Part shown: positions 53,025 to 61,911 of the stretch, piece by piece
Layout of the letters: each line of letters opens with the position of its first letter
Position numbering within the stretch: position 1 is the stretch's first letter
Origin: Sinorhizobium sp. 8-89
GTDB taxonomy: Bacteria > Pseudomonadota > Alphaproteobacteria > Rhizobiales > Rhizobiaceae
Assembly (NCBI RefSeq): GCF_030124325.1
Contig: NZ_JASKLR010000004.1
Coordinates: forward strand, 149,483 to 213,482
Direction of reading: 5' to 3'
DNA: 64,000 nucleotides
Position numbers and translations under genes: made by a program
The notes under the pieces: generated by a model
The model's input: only the letters and a program-made list of their open reading frames with translations
The model's database searches: none
Told to the model about the DNA's origin: nothing

Positions 53025-53647
53025 CGGATTTTTCCCTGATCGAAACGCTGCGCTTCGAGCCGGAGAGCGGCTTCGTCCGGCTTCGCTTGCATCTCGCCCG
53101 GTTGACGCGCTCGGCGAGGCGGCTTGGCTTTGCGGGCGCGGGCGCTGCGGAAGGGCACCTGAAGGAAGCGGTATGCGGCGCCGAAGGTCCGCTGCGGGTC
53201 CGCTTGACGCTTGATCGCCACGGCGCCATCGCCGTCGCCACCGCTCCCTTTACCCCTCTTCCCGACGATACCGTCTGGCGCGCGCGGATTGCTGCCACAA
53301 GGCTCGATTCCAGCAACCGGCTGCTTCGGGTCAAGACGACACGACGTGAGCTCTTCGAGGCGGCGCGCAGCGAGTTCTCCGTGGCGGAGGCCGACGAGGT
53401 CATTCTGCTCAATGAAAAGGGCGAGGTCTGCGAAGGCACGATAACCTCCGTCTTTCTCGATGACGGAAGCGGCATTCTGAAGACCCCGCCGATCGCCTGT
53501 GGCCTGTTGGCCGGCGTGCTGCGCACCGAGCTCGTCTGCCAGCGCCGCGCGCGCGCTTCCCGGCTCTCCCCTGCCGATCTTGAAAGCGGACGCCTCTACC
53601 TCGGCAATTCCCTACGAGGTTTGATCCGGGCGAAACTCGTGGTCTGA
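53021..53647 (+). CDS. pabC: Aminodeoxychorismate lyase-like class IV aminotransferase
   Basis: 208 aa, short for the fold-type IV PLP family. RLRLHLARLTRSARRLGF and VKTTRRELFEAAR contain the PLP Lys, and NEKGEVCEGTITSVFLDDG the phosphate-binding and active-site loops. It should release 4-aminobenzoate from aminodeoxychorismate. It is translationally coupled to pabB (ATGA) and overlaps the convergent GGDEF gene by 36 nt at its 3' end. The C-terminal portion is trimmed compared with typical BCAT-size members. Confidence 0.87.
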   Translation: MTDFSLIETLRFEPESGFVRLRLHLARLTRSARRLGFAGAGAAEGHLKEAVCGAEGPLRVRLTLDRHGAIAVATAPFTPLPDDTVWRARIAATRLDSSNRLLRVKTTRRELFEAARSEFSVAEADEVILLNEKGEVCEGTITSVFLDDGSGILKTPPIACGLLAGVLRTELVCQRRARASRLSPADLESGRLYLGNSLRGLIRAKLVV

Positions 53648-54568
53648 ACCCGCCAGAGTATAGCGTTTCACCCGGTCGCGCCCTTCGCGCTTGGCAAGGT
53701 AAAGAGCCTCGTCCGCTCGGGCATAAATGTCGTTGACGGTGTCGCCCTCGCGGTATTCCGCAAGCCCCACCGAGCAGGTGTAATAGAACTCCGGGATGTT
53801 GGAAAGCGGGCGGGCGCTCCGCACCTTGTCCAGCAACCGATCGAGAATGAGATGGCTTTCGCTGACCGTCGTGTCCGGCAGGATCAGCATGAACTCCTCA
53901 CCGCCGATTCGGCCGAAGCAGTCTGAGCGGCGGACGAAGCCTTGCATCTGGCGGGCGAAATCGAGCAGCACTTCATCGCCGCGCTGGTGGCCATAGCGAT
54001 CGTTGATTGCCTTGAAATAGTCGATGTCGATGATCGCCACGCAACCCCACATGTCCGGGTTGCCGGTGCAGTTCGTGATGAACTCGTTAAGCCTGTTCAT
54101 CGTATAGCGCCGGTTCGGTACGCTGGTCAGTTCGTCCACTTGCGACGCGCGTACCGCGAAATCGCGGTCCTGCCGCAGTTCGCGTTCCTCCGCGTGTATA
54201 GTGGTAATATCGACAGCGATGCAGAGCATGAAGCCATTGGCGTCGACCGTCTCGGTCATCCACAGCCAGCGGCCGTCATGAAGGTCGGTTTCAAGCGCAC
54301 GAAACGGGACCTTGCCGCGCCGATGGACCGTGGCCGCGATCCAGGCTTCGATGTCGTCCGTCTTCACCACCGTGCCCTTGCCGCAGGCATAGTTGCGCCG
54401 CATCAGATCGGCCCAGGTCGGAAAGTCATCCGGAGCGAGATTATAGGCGGCGCGAAATGCGTCATTGGCAAAACACAAACGGTCCTGATGATCATAAAGT
54501 GCGATCAATACGGGCGATCGGGCCTCCAGTTCCATCAAGGTCTGGAGATGGTCGCCAAGCACGGTCAA
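53612..54568 (-). CDS. Diguanylate cyclase with PAS sensor domain
   Basis: 318 aa. A PAS-like N-terminus (ARSPVLIALYDHQDRLCFAN-AFRAAYNL) is followed by a GGDEF domain: DELTSVPNRRYTMNRL, IIDIDYFKAINDRYGHQRGDEVL and the active-site RIGGEEFMLILP (GGEEF), consistent with an active cyclase making c-di-GMP. No RxxD inhibitory site is obvious just before it. No membrane segment; it probably senses a cytoplasmic ligand. Its last 36 nt overlap the pabC end on the other strand. Confidence 0.9.
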   Translation of the reverse strand: MTVLGDHLQTLMELEARSPVLIALYDHQDRLCFANDAFRAAYNLAPDDFPTWADLMRRNYACGKGTVVKTDDIEAWIAATVHRRGKVPFRALETDLHDGRWLWMTETVDANGFMLCIAVDITTIHAEERELRQDRDFAVRASQVDELTSVPNRRYTMNRLNEFITNCTGNPDMWGCVAIIDIDYFKAINDRYGHQRGDEVLLDFARQMQGFVRRSDCFGRIGGEEFMLILPDTTVSESHLILDRLLDKVRSARPLSNIPEFYYTCSVGLAEYREGDTVNDIYARADEALYLAKREGRDRVKRYTLAGSDHEFRPDQTS

Positions 54569-54722
54569 ATCTCAATCCCTCCGGGTAAACGCATTAGGGA
54601 AATGCAATTACAGCAAGAATATACACGCGCAAGAGCTATAACACGAATCGCTTGTGGCCGAATGCCCGCCATGCCAATGGAAGGGAATATGGTTAAGTGG
54701 CGAAGTCTTTCGGTTCTCCAGC

Positions 54723-55601
54723 ATGAAGCACACCCCCTATGACGGTTCGTCGAAACCCTTCACGATCGGGCTCACCCAGCTCGATCCCGACCGGTGGATC
54801 GAGCTGGACGACGCGCTTGAGTTCTATCTCGATGAAAAGGCGCGGCTGCTCACCTCCATGCGCGAGACCATCTTCGTTGCCGAGACCGGAACGGAACCTG
54901 CGCAGGGTGAACTCCTGAATGTCCTGACAGAATACCTACCGAGACAATATCCGGCGCTTTACCGGCGAGAGGGCGACGCGATGATCGTTGGCAAACGCCG
55001 GGTGGCGCTCGTCGGCGACGCCCCTCTCGTCACCGCGGGTTCGCTGATCCAGGACGATCTTGCGATCATGGAGCGAAGGAATGGCGATTGGCGGCTTGCT
55101 GCTGCCTATGTCGCCTTTCCGTCCTCCTGGTCGCTGGCGGAAAAATTCGGTCGGGCAATGCACGAGATTCATGCGCCCGTTCCGGGCTTCGGTCAGGGCA
55201 CGCGCAATGCCGAACTCATCAGCCGCATGTTCGACAATCTTTCGCCCGGCCGCTTCGTCGAACGCCTCAACTGGGCGATCAATGTCGACGGCGCACTGCA
55301 CTTGCCGAAGTCGAAGTCCGAAGGGGTCGATGCAGAAGCGATCTCGCTTTCCGAAGATGGGACCTTCATACGCGTTGAACGCCAGACGCTTCGCAAACTG
55401 CCCGAGACCGGCGCGATCGTTTTCACGATCCGCATTTATTCTGACCCGCTTGCCGCACTCAGAAGCCGGCCCGACGCGGCGGCGCTTGCACAATCCTTCG
55501 TTGCCCAACTGCGCGAATTGACGCTGCCTGAAGCTGCTTACAAAGGCCTTGTAAGCAAGCGGGAGGCGCTGATCACGGCATTGCTGGCGATTGCCGGTTA
55601 A
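54723..55601 (+). CDS. DUF3445 (heme-dependent N-demethylase-like) protein
   Basis: 292 aa. FTIGLTQLDPDRWIELDD and AYVAFPSSWSLAEKFGRAMHEIHAPVPGF match DUF3445, whose characterised members are heme-dependent oxidative N-demethylases. FVERLNWAIN and SLSEDGTFIRVERQTLRKLP are also typical. The substrate is unknown. ATG 54723 starts the conserved region. It lies divergent to the GGDEF gene, so the 54569-54722 gap holds both promoters. Confidence 0.8.
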   Translation: MKHTPYDGSSKPFTIGLTQLDPDRWIELDDALEFYLDEKARLLTSMRETIFVAETGTEPAQGELLNVLTEYLPRQYPALYRREGDAMIVGKRRVALVGDAPLVTAGSLIQDDLAIMERRNGDWRLAAAYVAFPSSWSLAEKFGRAMHEIHAPVPGFGQGTRNAELISRMFDNLSPGRFVERLNWAINVDGALHLPKSKSEGVDAEAISLSEDGTFIRVERQTLRKLPETGAIVFTIRIYSDPLAALRSRPDAAALAQSFVAQLRELTLPEAAYKGLVSKREALITALLAIAG

Positions 55602-55662
55602 GCAAAGTCTAAAGTCGCGGTTGACGCGCCGGCTCTTTATTGTGACAGGAAACTATGCTCTT

Positions 55663-55712
55663 AGAGCATCCGCTTTCAGCGATTTCACCTGGAAGCGGGC
55701 AAGATACTCTAG
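55663..55712. repeat. Imperfect palindrome upstream of the homospermidine synthase gene
   Basis: AGAGCATCCGCTTTCAGCG and CTGGAAGCGGGCAAGATACT form an imperfect inverted repeat ending in CTCTAGATC. It looks like a third mosaic repeat family. It lies about 130 nt upstream of the start codon, in the promoter or leader. Confidence 0.5.
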
Positions 55713-55844
55713 ATCGCAGTGCTTTGGCGCCTTCGGCGCGTTCATCGAACGCCCGGCGCTGCTGGCTTGAACAGAGACCCGAACGCCCGCTTTCCCGCGC
55801 GTTTCAACCAACCTCACAGGGATGTTTTCTCAGGAGAAAACCAA

Positions 55845-57296
55845 ATGGCAGATACCACTTACCCGGTTTATGGCGAGATCACCGGACCGATCGTCATGAT
55901 CGGTTTCGGCTCGATCGGCCACGGCACGTTGCCGCTGATCGAACGCCACTTCAAATACGACAAGAACCGGTTGATTGTGGTCGAACCGCGTGAAGACGCC
56001 AAGGACACGGAGATTTTCGAGCGCCATGGCGTGCGTCACGTCAAGGCATACGTCACCAAGGACAACTACAAGGAGCTGCTGAAGCCGCTCCTGACCGAGG
56101 GCGGCGGTCAAGGCTTCTGCGTCAATCTCTCCGTCGACACCTCCTCGCTCGACCTCATGAAGCTCTGCCGCAAGCTCGACGTGCTCTACATCGACACGGT
56201 CGTCGAACCCTGGCTCGGTTTCTACTTCAACACCGAAATGGACAACGCGGCCCGCACAAACTATGCGTTGCGTGAAACGGTGCGCAAGGAAAAGCAGAAG
56301 AACCCGGGCGGAACCACCGCGGTGTCGACCTGCGGCGCCAACCCCGGCATGGTCTCCTGGTTCGTAAAGAAGGCGCTCCTCAACCTCGCCGACGATCTCG
56401 GCCTGAAATATGAGGAACCGCATCAGGACGACCGCGAAGGCTGGGCGAAGCTGATGAAGAAAGCGGGCGTCAAGGGCATCCACATCGCCGAGCGCGACAC
56501 ACAGCGCAGCAAGGAGCCGAAGCCGCTCGACGTGTTCTGGAACACCTGGTCGGTCGAAGGCTTCATTTCGGAGGGCCTGCAGCCGGCCGAACTCGGCTGG
56601 GGCACGCACGAGAACTGGATGCCGAAGAACGCCAAGAAGCACAAGAAGGGCTGCAAGGCGGCGATCTATCTGGAACAGCCGGGCGCAAACACGCGCGTGC
56701 GCACCTGGTGCCCGACGCCCGGCCCGCAGTACGGCTTCCTCGTCACCCATAACGAATCGATCTCGATTGCCGACTTCTTCACCGTTCGTGACAAGGATGG
56801 CGAGGTCACTTACCGCCCGACCTGCCACTATGCCTATCATCCCAACAACGACGCGGTGCTCTCGCTTCACGAGATGTTCGGCAACGGCGGCAATGCGCAG
56901 CCGGTGCACCACGTTCTCGACGAGAACGAGCTCGTCGACGGCGTCGATGAACTCGGCGTGCTGCTCTACGGCCATGACAAGAACGCCTACTGGTATGGTT
57001 CGCGCCTGTCGCTGGAAGAGACCCGGCGTATCGCGCCCTATCAGAATGCTACCGGTCTGCAGGTGACGAGTGCCGTTCTGGCCGGCATGGTCTGGGCGCT
57101 CGAGAACCCGAAGGCAGGCATCGTCGAAGCTGACGAGATGGACTACAAGCGCTGCCTGGAAGTGCAACTTCCCTATCTCGGCCCGGTTGAAGGCCACTAC
57201 ACCGACTGGACGCCACTCGAGGGCCGTCCGGGCCTATTCCCGGAAGACCTCGACACCAAGGATCCGTGGCAGTTCCGGAACATCCTCTTCCGCTGA
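55845..57296 (+). CDS. hss: Homospermidine synthase
   Basis: 483 aa. NAD-binding start IVMIGFGSIGHGTLPLIERH, then DTVVEPWLGFYFN, STCGANPGMVSWFVKKAL, NTWSVEGFISEGLQPAELGWGTHE and TGLQVTSAVLAGMVWALENP match bacterial homospermidine synthase. It makes sym-homospermidine from two putrescines (or putrescine and spermidine) with NAD; homospermidine is the main triamine of rhizobia. ATG 55845, with AGGAG 6-10 nt upstream, is the family start; the open frame to 55719 is leader. A terminator follows. Confidence 0.95.
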   Translation: MADTTYPVYGEITGPIVMIGFGSIGHGTLPLIERHFKYDKNRLIVVEPREDAKDTEIFERHGVRHVKAYVTKDNYKELLKPLLTEGGGQGFCVNLSVDTSSLDLMKLCRKLDVLYIDTVVEPWLGFYFNTEMDNAARTNYALRETVRKEKQKNPGGTTAVSTCGANPGMVSWFVKKALLNLADDLGLKYEEPHQDDREGWAKLMKKAGVKGIHIAERDTQRSKEPKPLDVFWNTWSVEGFISEGLQPAELGWGTHENWMPKNAKKHKKGCKAAIYLEQPGANTRVRTWCPTPGPQYGFLVTHNESISIADFFTVRDKDGEVTYRPTCHYAYHPNNDAVLSLHEMFGNGGNAQPVHHVLDENELVDGVDELGVLLYGHDKNAYWYGSRLSLEETRRIAPYQNATGLQVTSAVLAGMVWALENPKAGIVEADEMDYKRCLEVQLPYLGPVEGHYTDWTPLEGRPGLFPEDLDTKDPWQFRNILFR

Positions 57297-57323
57297 CATC
57301 ACAGCAGATGAGTTGCAGATCCG

Positions 57324-57352
57324 GCCCGGAGCATAGCTGCTCCGGGCTTTCT
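57324..57352 (+). terminator. Terminator after homospermidine synthase
   Basis: GCCCGGAGCA (57324-57333) and TGCTCCGGGC (57338-57347) pair around TAGC, followed by TTTCTT. Confidence 0.9.
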
Positions 57353-57571
57353 TATCGGCGCCGATAAGGGTTGCGCGGCAGCGCAATGCCCGCCCGTTCC
57401 GAGTGACGGAATCGCGGTCTAACGTCTTAGAATTGATCACGTTTACGACGTGGAGCGATTCAATCCAAAATCGGCGAGATTTTAGTGACGGTCTTGCTTT
57501 CAACTCATGATCGCGGCATGGTTTCGCGCACAGAACGAAACCGCCTTGGCAAGACGCGGGAGAAAACGCCA

Positions 57572-57937
57572 ATGAAGCCTTTCGCCATTCCGACCCTTCT
57601 GGCCGCCGCGGCAGCGCTGGCTTCATGCCAGTCGTCGCCACGGGAAATCGGCGGACCGCCGCCTCGCCAGGCTGCCGGCGTCGAAGGCGCCTGGGTCGAT
57701 CCGAACGGCATCGTTTCCACCTTCGCCGGCGGAACTTTCTCGACACGCACCACCGACACCAACCAGCTCCTCGCGTCCGGCAACTATGTCAATGTCAGCC
57801 CGACGCTTGTCGAGATCAGCATGACGTCGCTGGTGCGCAACACCCAGTCGAAGGTCAACTGCGCGCTCGTAACCCAGAGCCAGTTGAATTGCACCACAGA
57901 TTCCGGCGCACAATTCTCGCTCGCGCGCCGCGGCTGA
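57572..57937 (+). CDS. omp10: Outer-membrane lipoprotein Omp10
   Basis: 121 aa. The lipobox LASC (Cys19) shows it is a lipoprotein. The mature part closely follows Brucella Omp10: [58 protein letters not shown] and [14 protein letters not shown]. Omp10 family lipoproteins sit in the outer membrane; in Brucella the protein is an immunogenic surface antigen. GGGAG lies 11 nt before the ATG at 57572. A terminator follows. Confidence 0.88.
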   Translation: MKPFAIPTLLAAAAALASCQSSPREIGGPPPRQAAGVEGAWVDPNGIVSTFAGGTFSTRTTDTNQLLASGNYVNVSPTLVEISMTSLVRNTQSKVNCALVTQSQLNCTTDSGAQFSLARRG

Positions 57938-57989
57938 ACCGGATGGACAAGGTGACGAACGGTCCCGTTCAACACCTTTCTGAATGAAG

Positions 57990-58014
57990 AAGGCCTGCCT
58001 AAGCGCGGGCCTTT
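57990..58014 (+). terminator. Terminator after omp10
   Basis: AAGGCCTGC and GCGGGCCTT form an imperfect stem, followed by TTCTTTG. Confidence 0.75.
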
Positions 58015-58060
58015 TCTTTGATCGACCAGCGGGAGCCCACGTCCAATCTACGGGGAGACG

Positions 58061-58468
58061 ATGCTGAGGACCTATGTGGGGAGCTGCCATTGCGGCGCAG
58101 TCCGTTTCGAGGCCAATCTCGACATCAGTGCCGGCACCGGAAAGTGCAATTGTTCCATTTGCACGAAGATGCGCCTGTGGTCGGTTCGCGCGAGGCGCGA
58201 GGCTTTTCGTCTCATCGAAGGCGAGCGCGAACTGACGGACTATCAGGGAAAGAACAAGGTCGCCCATCACCTTTTCTGTAAGCACTGCGGCGTGCACCCT
58301 TTCCAGCGCATCGATGTCCCGAATATGACGGGCAGTCCCTATCTCAATATCAATATCGCATGTCTCGATGGCGTCGACACCGACGAGTTGATGGCAGCAC
58401 CTCTAAGCTATTACGACGGCCGCAATGACAATTGGGCGGAAACGCCCACCGAAGTGCGGCATCTTTAG
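58061..58468 (+). CDS. GFA/CENP-V family zinc protein
   Basis: 135 aa. SCHCGAVRFEANLD and KCNCSICTKM then FCKHCGVHPF give the zinc-binding CxC, CxxC and CxxC-type motifs of the glutathione-dependent formaldehyde-activating (GFA) fold. Family members are often called GFA enzymes without biochemical proof. It should be cytoplasmic. It stands alone between a terminator and a mosaic repeat. Confidence 0.85.
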   Translation: MLRTYVGSCHCGAVRFEANLDISAGTGKCNCSICTKMRLWSVRARREAFRLIEGERELTDYQGKNKVAHHLFCKHCGVHPFQRIDVPNMTGSPYLNINIACLDGVDTDELMAAPLSYYDGRNDNWAETPTEVRHL

Positions 58469-58538
58469 CCCGAACGGCATCAGCTATCGCGGCCCTTCGA
58501 AGGCCGCGTCGCATGGTTCGGCAGCCGGCTTAACCCTA

Positions 58539-58643
58539 CTGCATGATTCCTTAAATCGGGATCGATTTAAGGACAAAATCATGCGGCAATTCAAAGTGCT
58601 ACAGCGACCTTTTGCGCGTCCGATTGGACGCGCGGCGCTGTAG
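58539..58643. repeat. RIME-like mosaic repeat, family A
   Basis: CTGCATGATTCCTTAAATCG...TTTAAGGACAAAATCATGC, linker GGCAATTCAAAGTGCTACAG, then CGCGTCCGATTGGACGCG...CGCTGTAG. This copy is close to the one at 24.3 kb. Confidence 0.85.
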
Positions 58644-58791
58644 TTGGAATCCGGCAAAGAAAGGGCGGCTTTAGCGCTTGAAGTCGGCCGCAACTGGTGA
58701 AAACATCCGCCACGCCACCTCGGTCGGGGGATCGAGCATTCCTGGCGATTCGTGATCGATCGGAAGTCCACAGGCAGAACGGGAGAACATC

Positions 58792-60669
58792 ATGATCAGA
58801 CACATACGGACCGGCCTCATGACCGCGTCTATTCTCGCCCTTTCTTCGGGCGCCGCCTTCGCCGATTATGAATTGAACATCCTGCACATCAACGACCTCC
58901 ACTCCCGTATCGAATCGATCAACAAGTTTGATTCGACGTGCTCGGCGGAAGATGAAGGCAAGAACGAGTGCTTTGGAGGCGTCGCCCGCCTGAAGACGCT
59001 GATCGACCAGAAACGCCAGGAGTTGGCCGGCAAGAATATGCTTCTGCTCAACGCGGGCGACAATTTCCAGGGCTCGCTCTTCTTCACCACCTACAAGGGC
59101 GCGGCGGAAGCGGAATTCCTGAACCTGATGAAATTCGATGCGATGACCGTCGGCAACCACGAGTTCGACGAGAGCGAAGACGGCCTCGCCAGCTTCCTCG
59201 ACAAGGTCACCTTCCCGGTCGTAACGGCAAACGTACTGCCAAGCCACAAGTCGAAGATCGGCGACCGGATCAAACCGTCGATCGTTCTCGACGTCGGCGG
59301 TCAGAAGATCGGCATCGTCGGCGCGGTCGCCAACGACACGCCCGAACTCTCCTCTCCCGGACCGGACATCCTGATCGGCGAGGACGTCGCGACGATCACG
59401 AGCGCCATCGAGGAAGTCAAGAAACAGGGCGTCAACAAGATCATTGCGCTGACCCATGTCGGCTACCCGCGCGACCTTGCGGCAATCGCGAAAATCCCGG
59501 ACGTCGACGTCGTCGTCGGCGGTCACTCCCACAGCCTGTTGTCCAACACCGACGAGAAGGCGGAGGGCCCCTATCCCACGATGGTCGACAATCCGGGTGG
59601 CTACAAGGTGCCGGTTGTGCAGGCTGGCTCCTATAGCAAATATCTTGGCGACCTCGTCGTCACATTCGATGATAGCGGCGTCGTCAAGGCCGCCAAGGGC
59701 GATCCGATCCTCATAGACTCCTCGGTAAAGCCCGACGAAGCTGTGCTCGCCCGGATCAAGGAACTCGCCAAGCCGATCGAAGAATTGCGAACCAAGGTCA
59801 TCGCCAAGACGGAAACGCCGATCGATGGTTCGCGCGAGAATTGCCGCGCCAAGGAGTGCGAAATGGGCACACTGGTGGCCAACGCCATGCTCGACCGCGT
59901 CAAGGGTCAGGGTGTGACGATCGCCATCACCAATGGCGGCGGCCTGCGCGCTTCGATCGACGCCGGCGACGTGACCATGGGTGAAGCGATTACCGTGCTC
60001 CCCTTCCAGAACACCCTCTCGACCTTCGAGTTGAAAGGTGCCGACATTCGCGCCGCGCTGGAAAACGGTCTGAGCCAGATCGAAGAGGGTGGCGGACGCT
60101 TCCCGCAGGTGGCCGGCCTCAAATATTCCTTCGACCGCACAAAGCCGGCAGGCAGCCGGTTGGTGTCTGTCGAGGTGAAGGAGGGCGAGGCCTTCACTGC
60201 GCTTGATCCGGAAAAGACCTATTCGCTGGTCAGCAACAATTTCATGCGCGGCGGCGGCGACGGCTATGACGTCTTCAAGACCAAGGGCGAGAACGCCTAT
60301 GACTACGGTCCGGGGCTGGAGACGGTGCTCGCCGACTACCTTGCCGCGCACCAGCCGTTCAAGCCCTATACTGATGGCCGCATCACGGAAGTCGCTGCGG
60401 CGTCTGGCTCGACTGCGAGCGACACGGCTGCTCCGGCAGAGGAGGCGAAGCCGGCCGAGAGCACCGCTGCCGCACCCGCTCAGCCGGCAACCGAGACGGC
60501 GGCTGCAGGACCGCAGAAGCACGTCATCGCCCGGGGTGACACGCTTTGGGACCTCGCCGAGTCCTTCTATGGCGACGGGGCGCTCTGGCAGAAGATCTCC
60601 GCAGCCAACGGCGAGCCCGCTCCTCGCAGGCTCGAAATCGGCCGCGAGCTGGCAATTCCGGCCAAGTAA
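58792..60669 (+). CDS. Secreted 5'-nucleotidase (UshA-like) with C-terminal LysM
   Basis: 625 aa. Signal peptide to about residue 24 (ALSSGAAFA). Metallophosphatase domain with NILHINDLHSRI, NAGDNFQGS, TVGNHEFDE and VVGGHSHSL; then the 5'-nucleotidase C-terminal domain (TNGGGLRASIDAGD, LPFQNTLSTFELKG and FMRGGGDGYDVF). A Pro/Ala/Glu linker leads to a LysM motif (VIARGDTLWDLAESFYG) that would hold the enzyme at peptidoglycan. It probably hydrolyses extracellular nucleotides to nucleosides and phosphate. The LysM addition is unusual compared with E. coli UshA. Confidence 0.9.
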   Translation: MIRHIRTGLMTASILALSSGAAFADYELNILHINDLHSRIESINKFDSTCSAEDEGKNECFGGVARLKTLIDQKRQELAGKNMLLLNAGDNFQGSLFFTTYKGAAEAEFLNLMKFDAMTVGNHEFDESEDGLASFLDKVTFPVVTANVLPSHKSKIGDRIKPSIVLDVGGQKIGIVGAVANDTPELSSPGPDILIGEDVATITSAIEEVKKQGVNKIIALTHVGYPRDLAAIAKIPDVDVVVGGHSHSLLSNTDEKAEGPYPTMVDNPGGYKVPVVQAGSYSKYLGDLVVTFDDSGVVKAAKGDPILIDSSVKPDEAVLARIKELAKPIEELRTKVIAKTETPIDGSRENCRAKECEMGTLVANAMLDRVKGQGVTIAITNGGGLRASIDAGDVTMGEAITVLPFQNTLSTFELKGADIRAALENGLSQIEEGGGRFPQVAGLKYSFDRTKPAGSRLVSVEVKEGEAFTALDPEKTYSLVSNNFMRGGGDGYDVFKTKGENAYDYGPGLETVLADYLAAHQPFKPYTDGRITEVAAASGSTASDTAAPAEEAKPAESTAAAPAQPATETAAAGPQKHVIARGDTLWDLAESFYGDGALWQKISAANGEPAPRRLEIGRELAIPAK

Positions 60670-60693
60670 GACAATTTGCCTCTGGCAGATCGG

Positions 60694-60728
60694 CCGGCGC
60701 GGGCTTCCCCGCGCCGGTTTTTCTTTTT
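60694..60728 (+). terminator. Terminator after the 5'-nucleotidase gene
   Basis: CCGGCGCGGG (60694-60703) and CCCGCGCCGG pair around CTTC, followed by TTTTTCTTTTT. Very strong. Confidence 0.92.
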
Positions 60729-60782
60729 AGAAGAGCTTGAGACCGACGGCGCTGGCAAGCAGAAGCGCCCATGAGGACCGAG

Positions 60783-61817
60783 ATGACGACCGCACGCGCC
60801 GAACCGACCATCGACCACCCTGCCGTGAAATCCGGGAAGATCGGCGTGCTGCTCGTGAATCTCGGGACGCCGGACGGCACCGACTACGCCTCCATGCGCC
60901 GCTACCTCAAGGAGTTCCTGAGCGACAGGCGCGTCATCGAATGGTCGCGTCTCTACTGGTATCCGATCCTCTACGGCATCGTGCTCAACACGCGTCCCGG
61001 CAAGGTCGGCAAGGCCTACGAGCTGATCTGGAACAAAGAACTGAATGAGAGTTGGCTACGCACCTACACCCGCAACCAGGCCGAACTGATGGCGAAGACC
61101 TTTGCCGATCGGCCGGCGGTCGTCGTCGACTGGGCGATGCGCTACGGCCAACCATCCATCGCTTCGCGCATGGAAGCGTTGCAGAAGGAAGGTTGCGATC
61201 GCATACTCGTCTTTCCGCTCTATCCGCAATATGCCGCGGCCACGACCGCAACGGTCAACGACAAGGCGTTCGAGGCGCTGTTGAAAATCCGCTGGCAGCC
61301 GGCGCTGCGCACCGTTCCGCCCTATCCCGGCGACCCGGTCTATATCGATGCGCTCGCCGCCTCGATCAGCAAGCATCTTGCAGCGCTCGACTGGGAGCCG
61401 GAAGTCGTGCTCGCCTCCTTTCACGGCATTCCGAAGAGCTATTCCGACAAAGGCGACCCCTATTATTTCCAGTGCCAGCAGACCGCGCAGCTATTGCGCG
61501 AGAAGCTCGGCTGGTCGGAGGAAAAGCTGCAGGTCACCTTCCAGTCCCGCTTCGGCCCGGAGGAATGGCTGCAGCCCTATACCGACAAGACGGTCGAGAA
61601 GCTGGCGAAGGACGGCGTCAAGCGCCTCGCCATCGTCAATCCCGGCTTCGTCTCCGACTGTCTGGAGACGCTGGAGGAAATCGCCGGCCAGGCAGCCGAA
61701 AGCTTCCACCACAACGGCGGCGAGAAATTTGCGCACATTCCCTGTCTGAACGACAGTGCCGATGGCATGGCCGTGCTCAATCACGTCGTGCGCCGCGAGC
61801 TTGAGGGCTGGCTCTAA
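60783..61817 (+). CDS. hemH: Ferrochelatase
   Basis: 344 aa. GVLLVNLGTPDGTDYASMRRYL opens the fold; the metal-site His is in LASFHGIPKSY and the catalytic Glu in CLETLEEI. It inserts ferrous iron into protoporphyrin IX at the inner membrane, the last step of heme synthesis. There is no C-terminal TM or [2Fe-2S] motif. I use ATG 60783 with GAGG about 7 nt upstream; ATG 60771 is an alternative four codons earlier. Confidence 0.95.
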   Translation: MTTARAEPTIDHPAVKSGKIGVLLVNLGTPDGTDYASMRRYLKEFLSDRRVIEWSRLYWYPILYGIVLNTRPGKVGKAYELIWNKELNESWLRTYTRNQAELMAKTFADRPAVVVDWAMRYGQPSIASRMEALQKEGCDRILVFPLYPQYAAATTATVNDKAFEALLKIRWQPALRTVPPYPGDPVYIDALAASISKHLAALDWEPEVVLASFHGIPKSYSDKGDPYYFQCQQTAQLLREKLGWSEEKLQVTFQSRFGPEEWLQPYTDKTVEKLAKDGVKRLAIVNPGFVSDCLETLEEIAGQAAESFHHNGGEKFAHIPCLNDSADGMAVLNHVVRRELEGWL

Positions 61818-61911
61818 GCGGCCTTCTCTACACACCGCTTGAATTATCTCGCCGAATCGCCACGTCATACTCTCGGGGCACTCCAAACGCTGGAGTTGCG
61901 AAGAGGGAGAT

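Noticed and set aside
8295-58643. CRISPR array from the repeated palindromes
   Set aside because: Copies are dispersed by kilobases, differ in sequence and orientation, and have no regular spacers; no cas genes are present.
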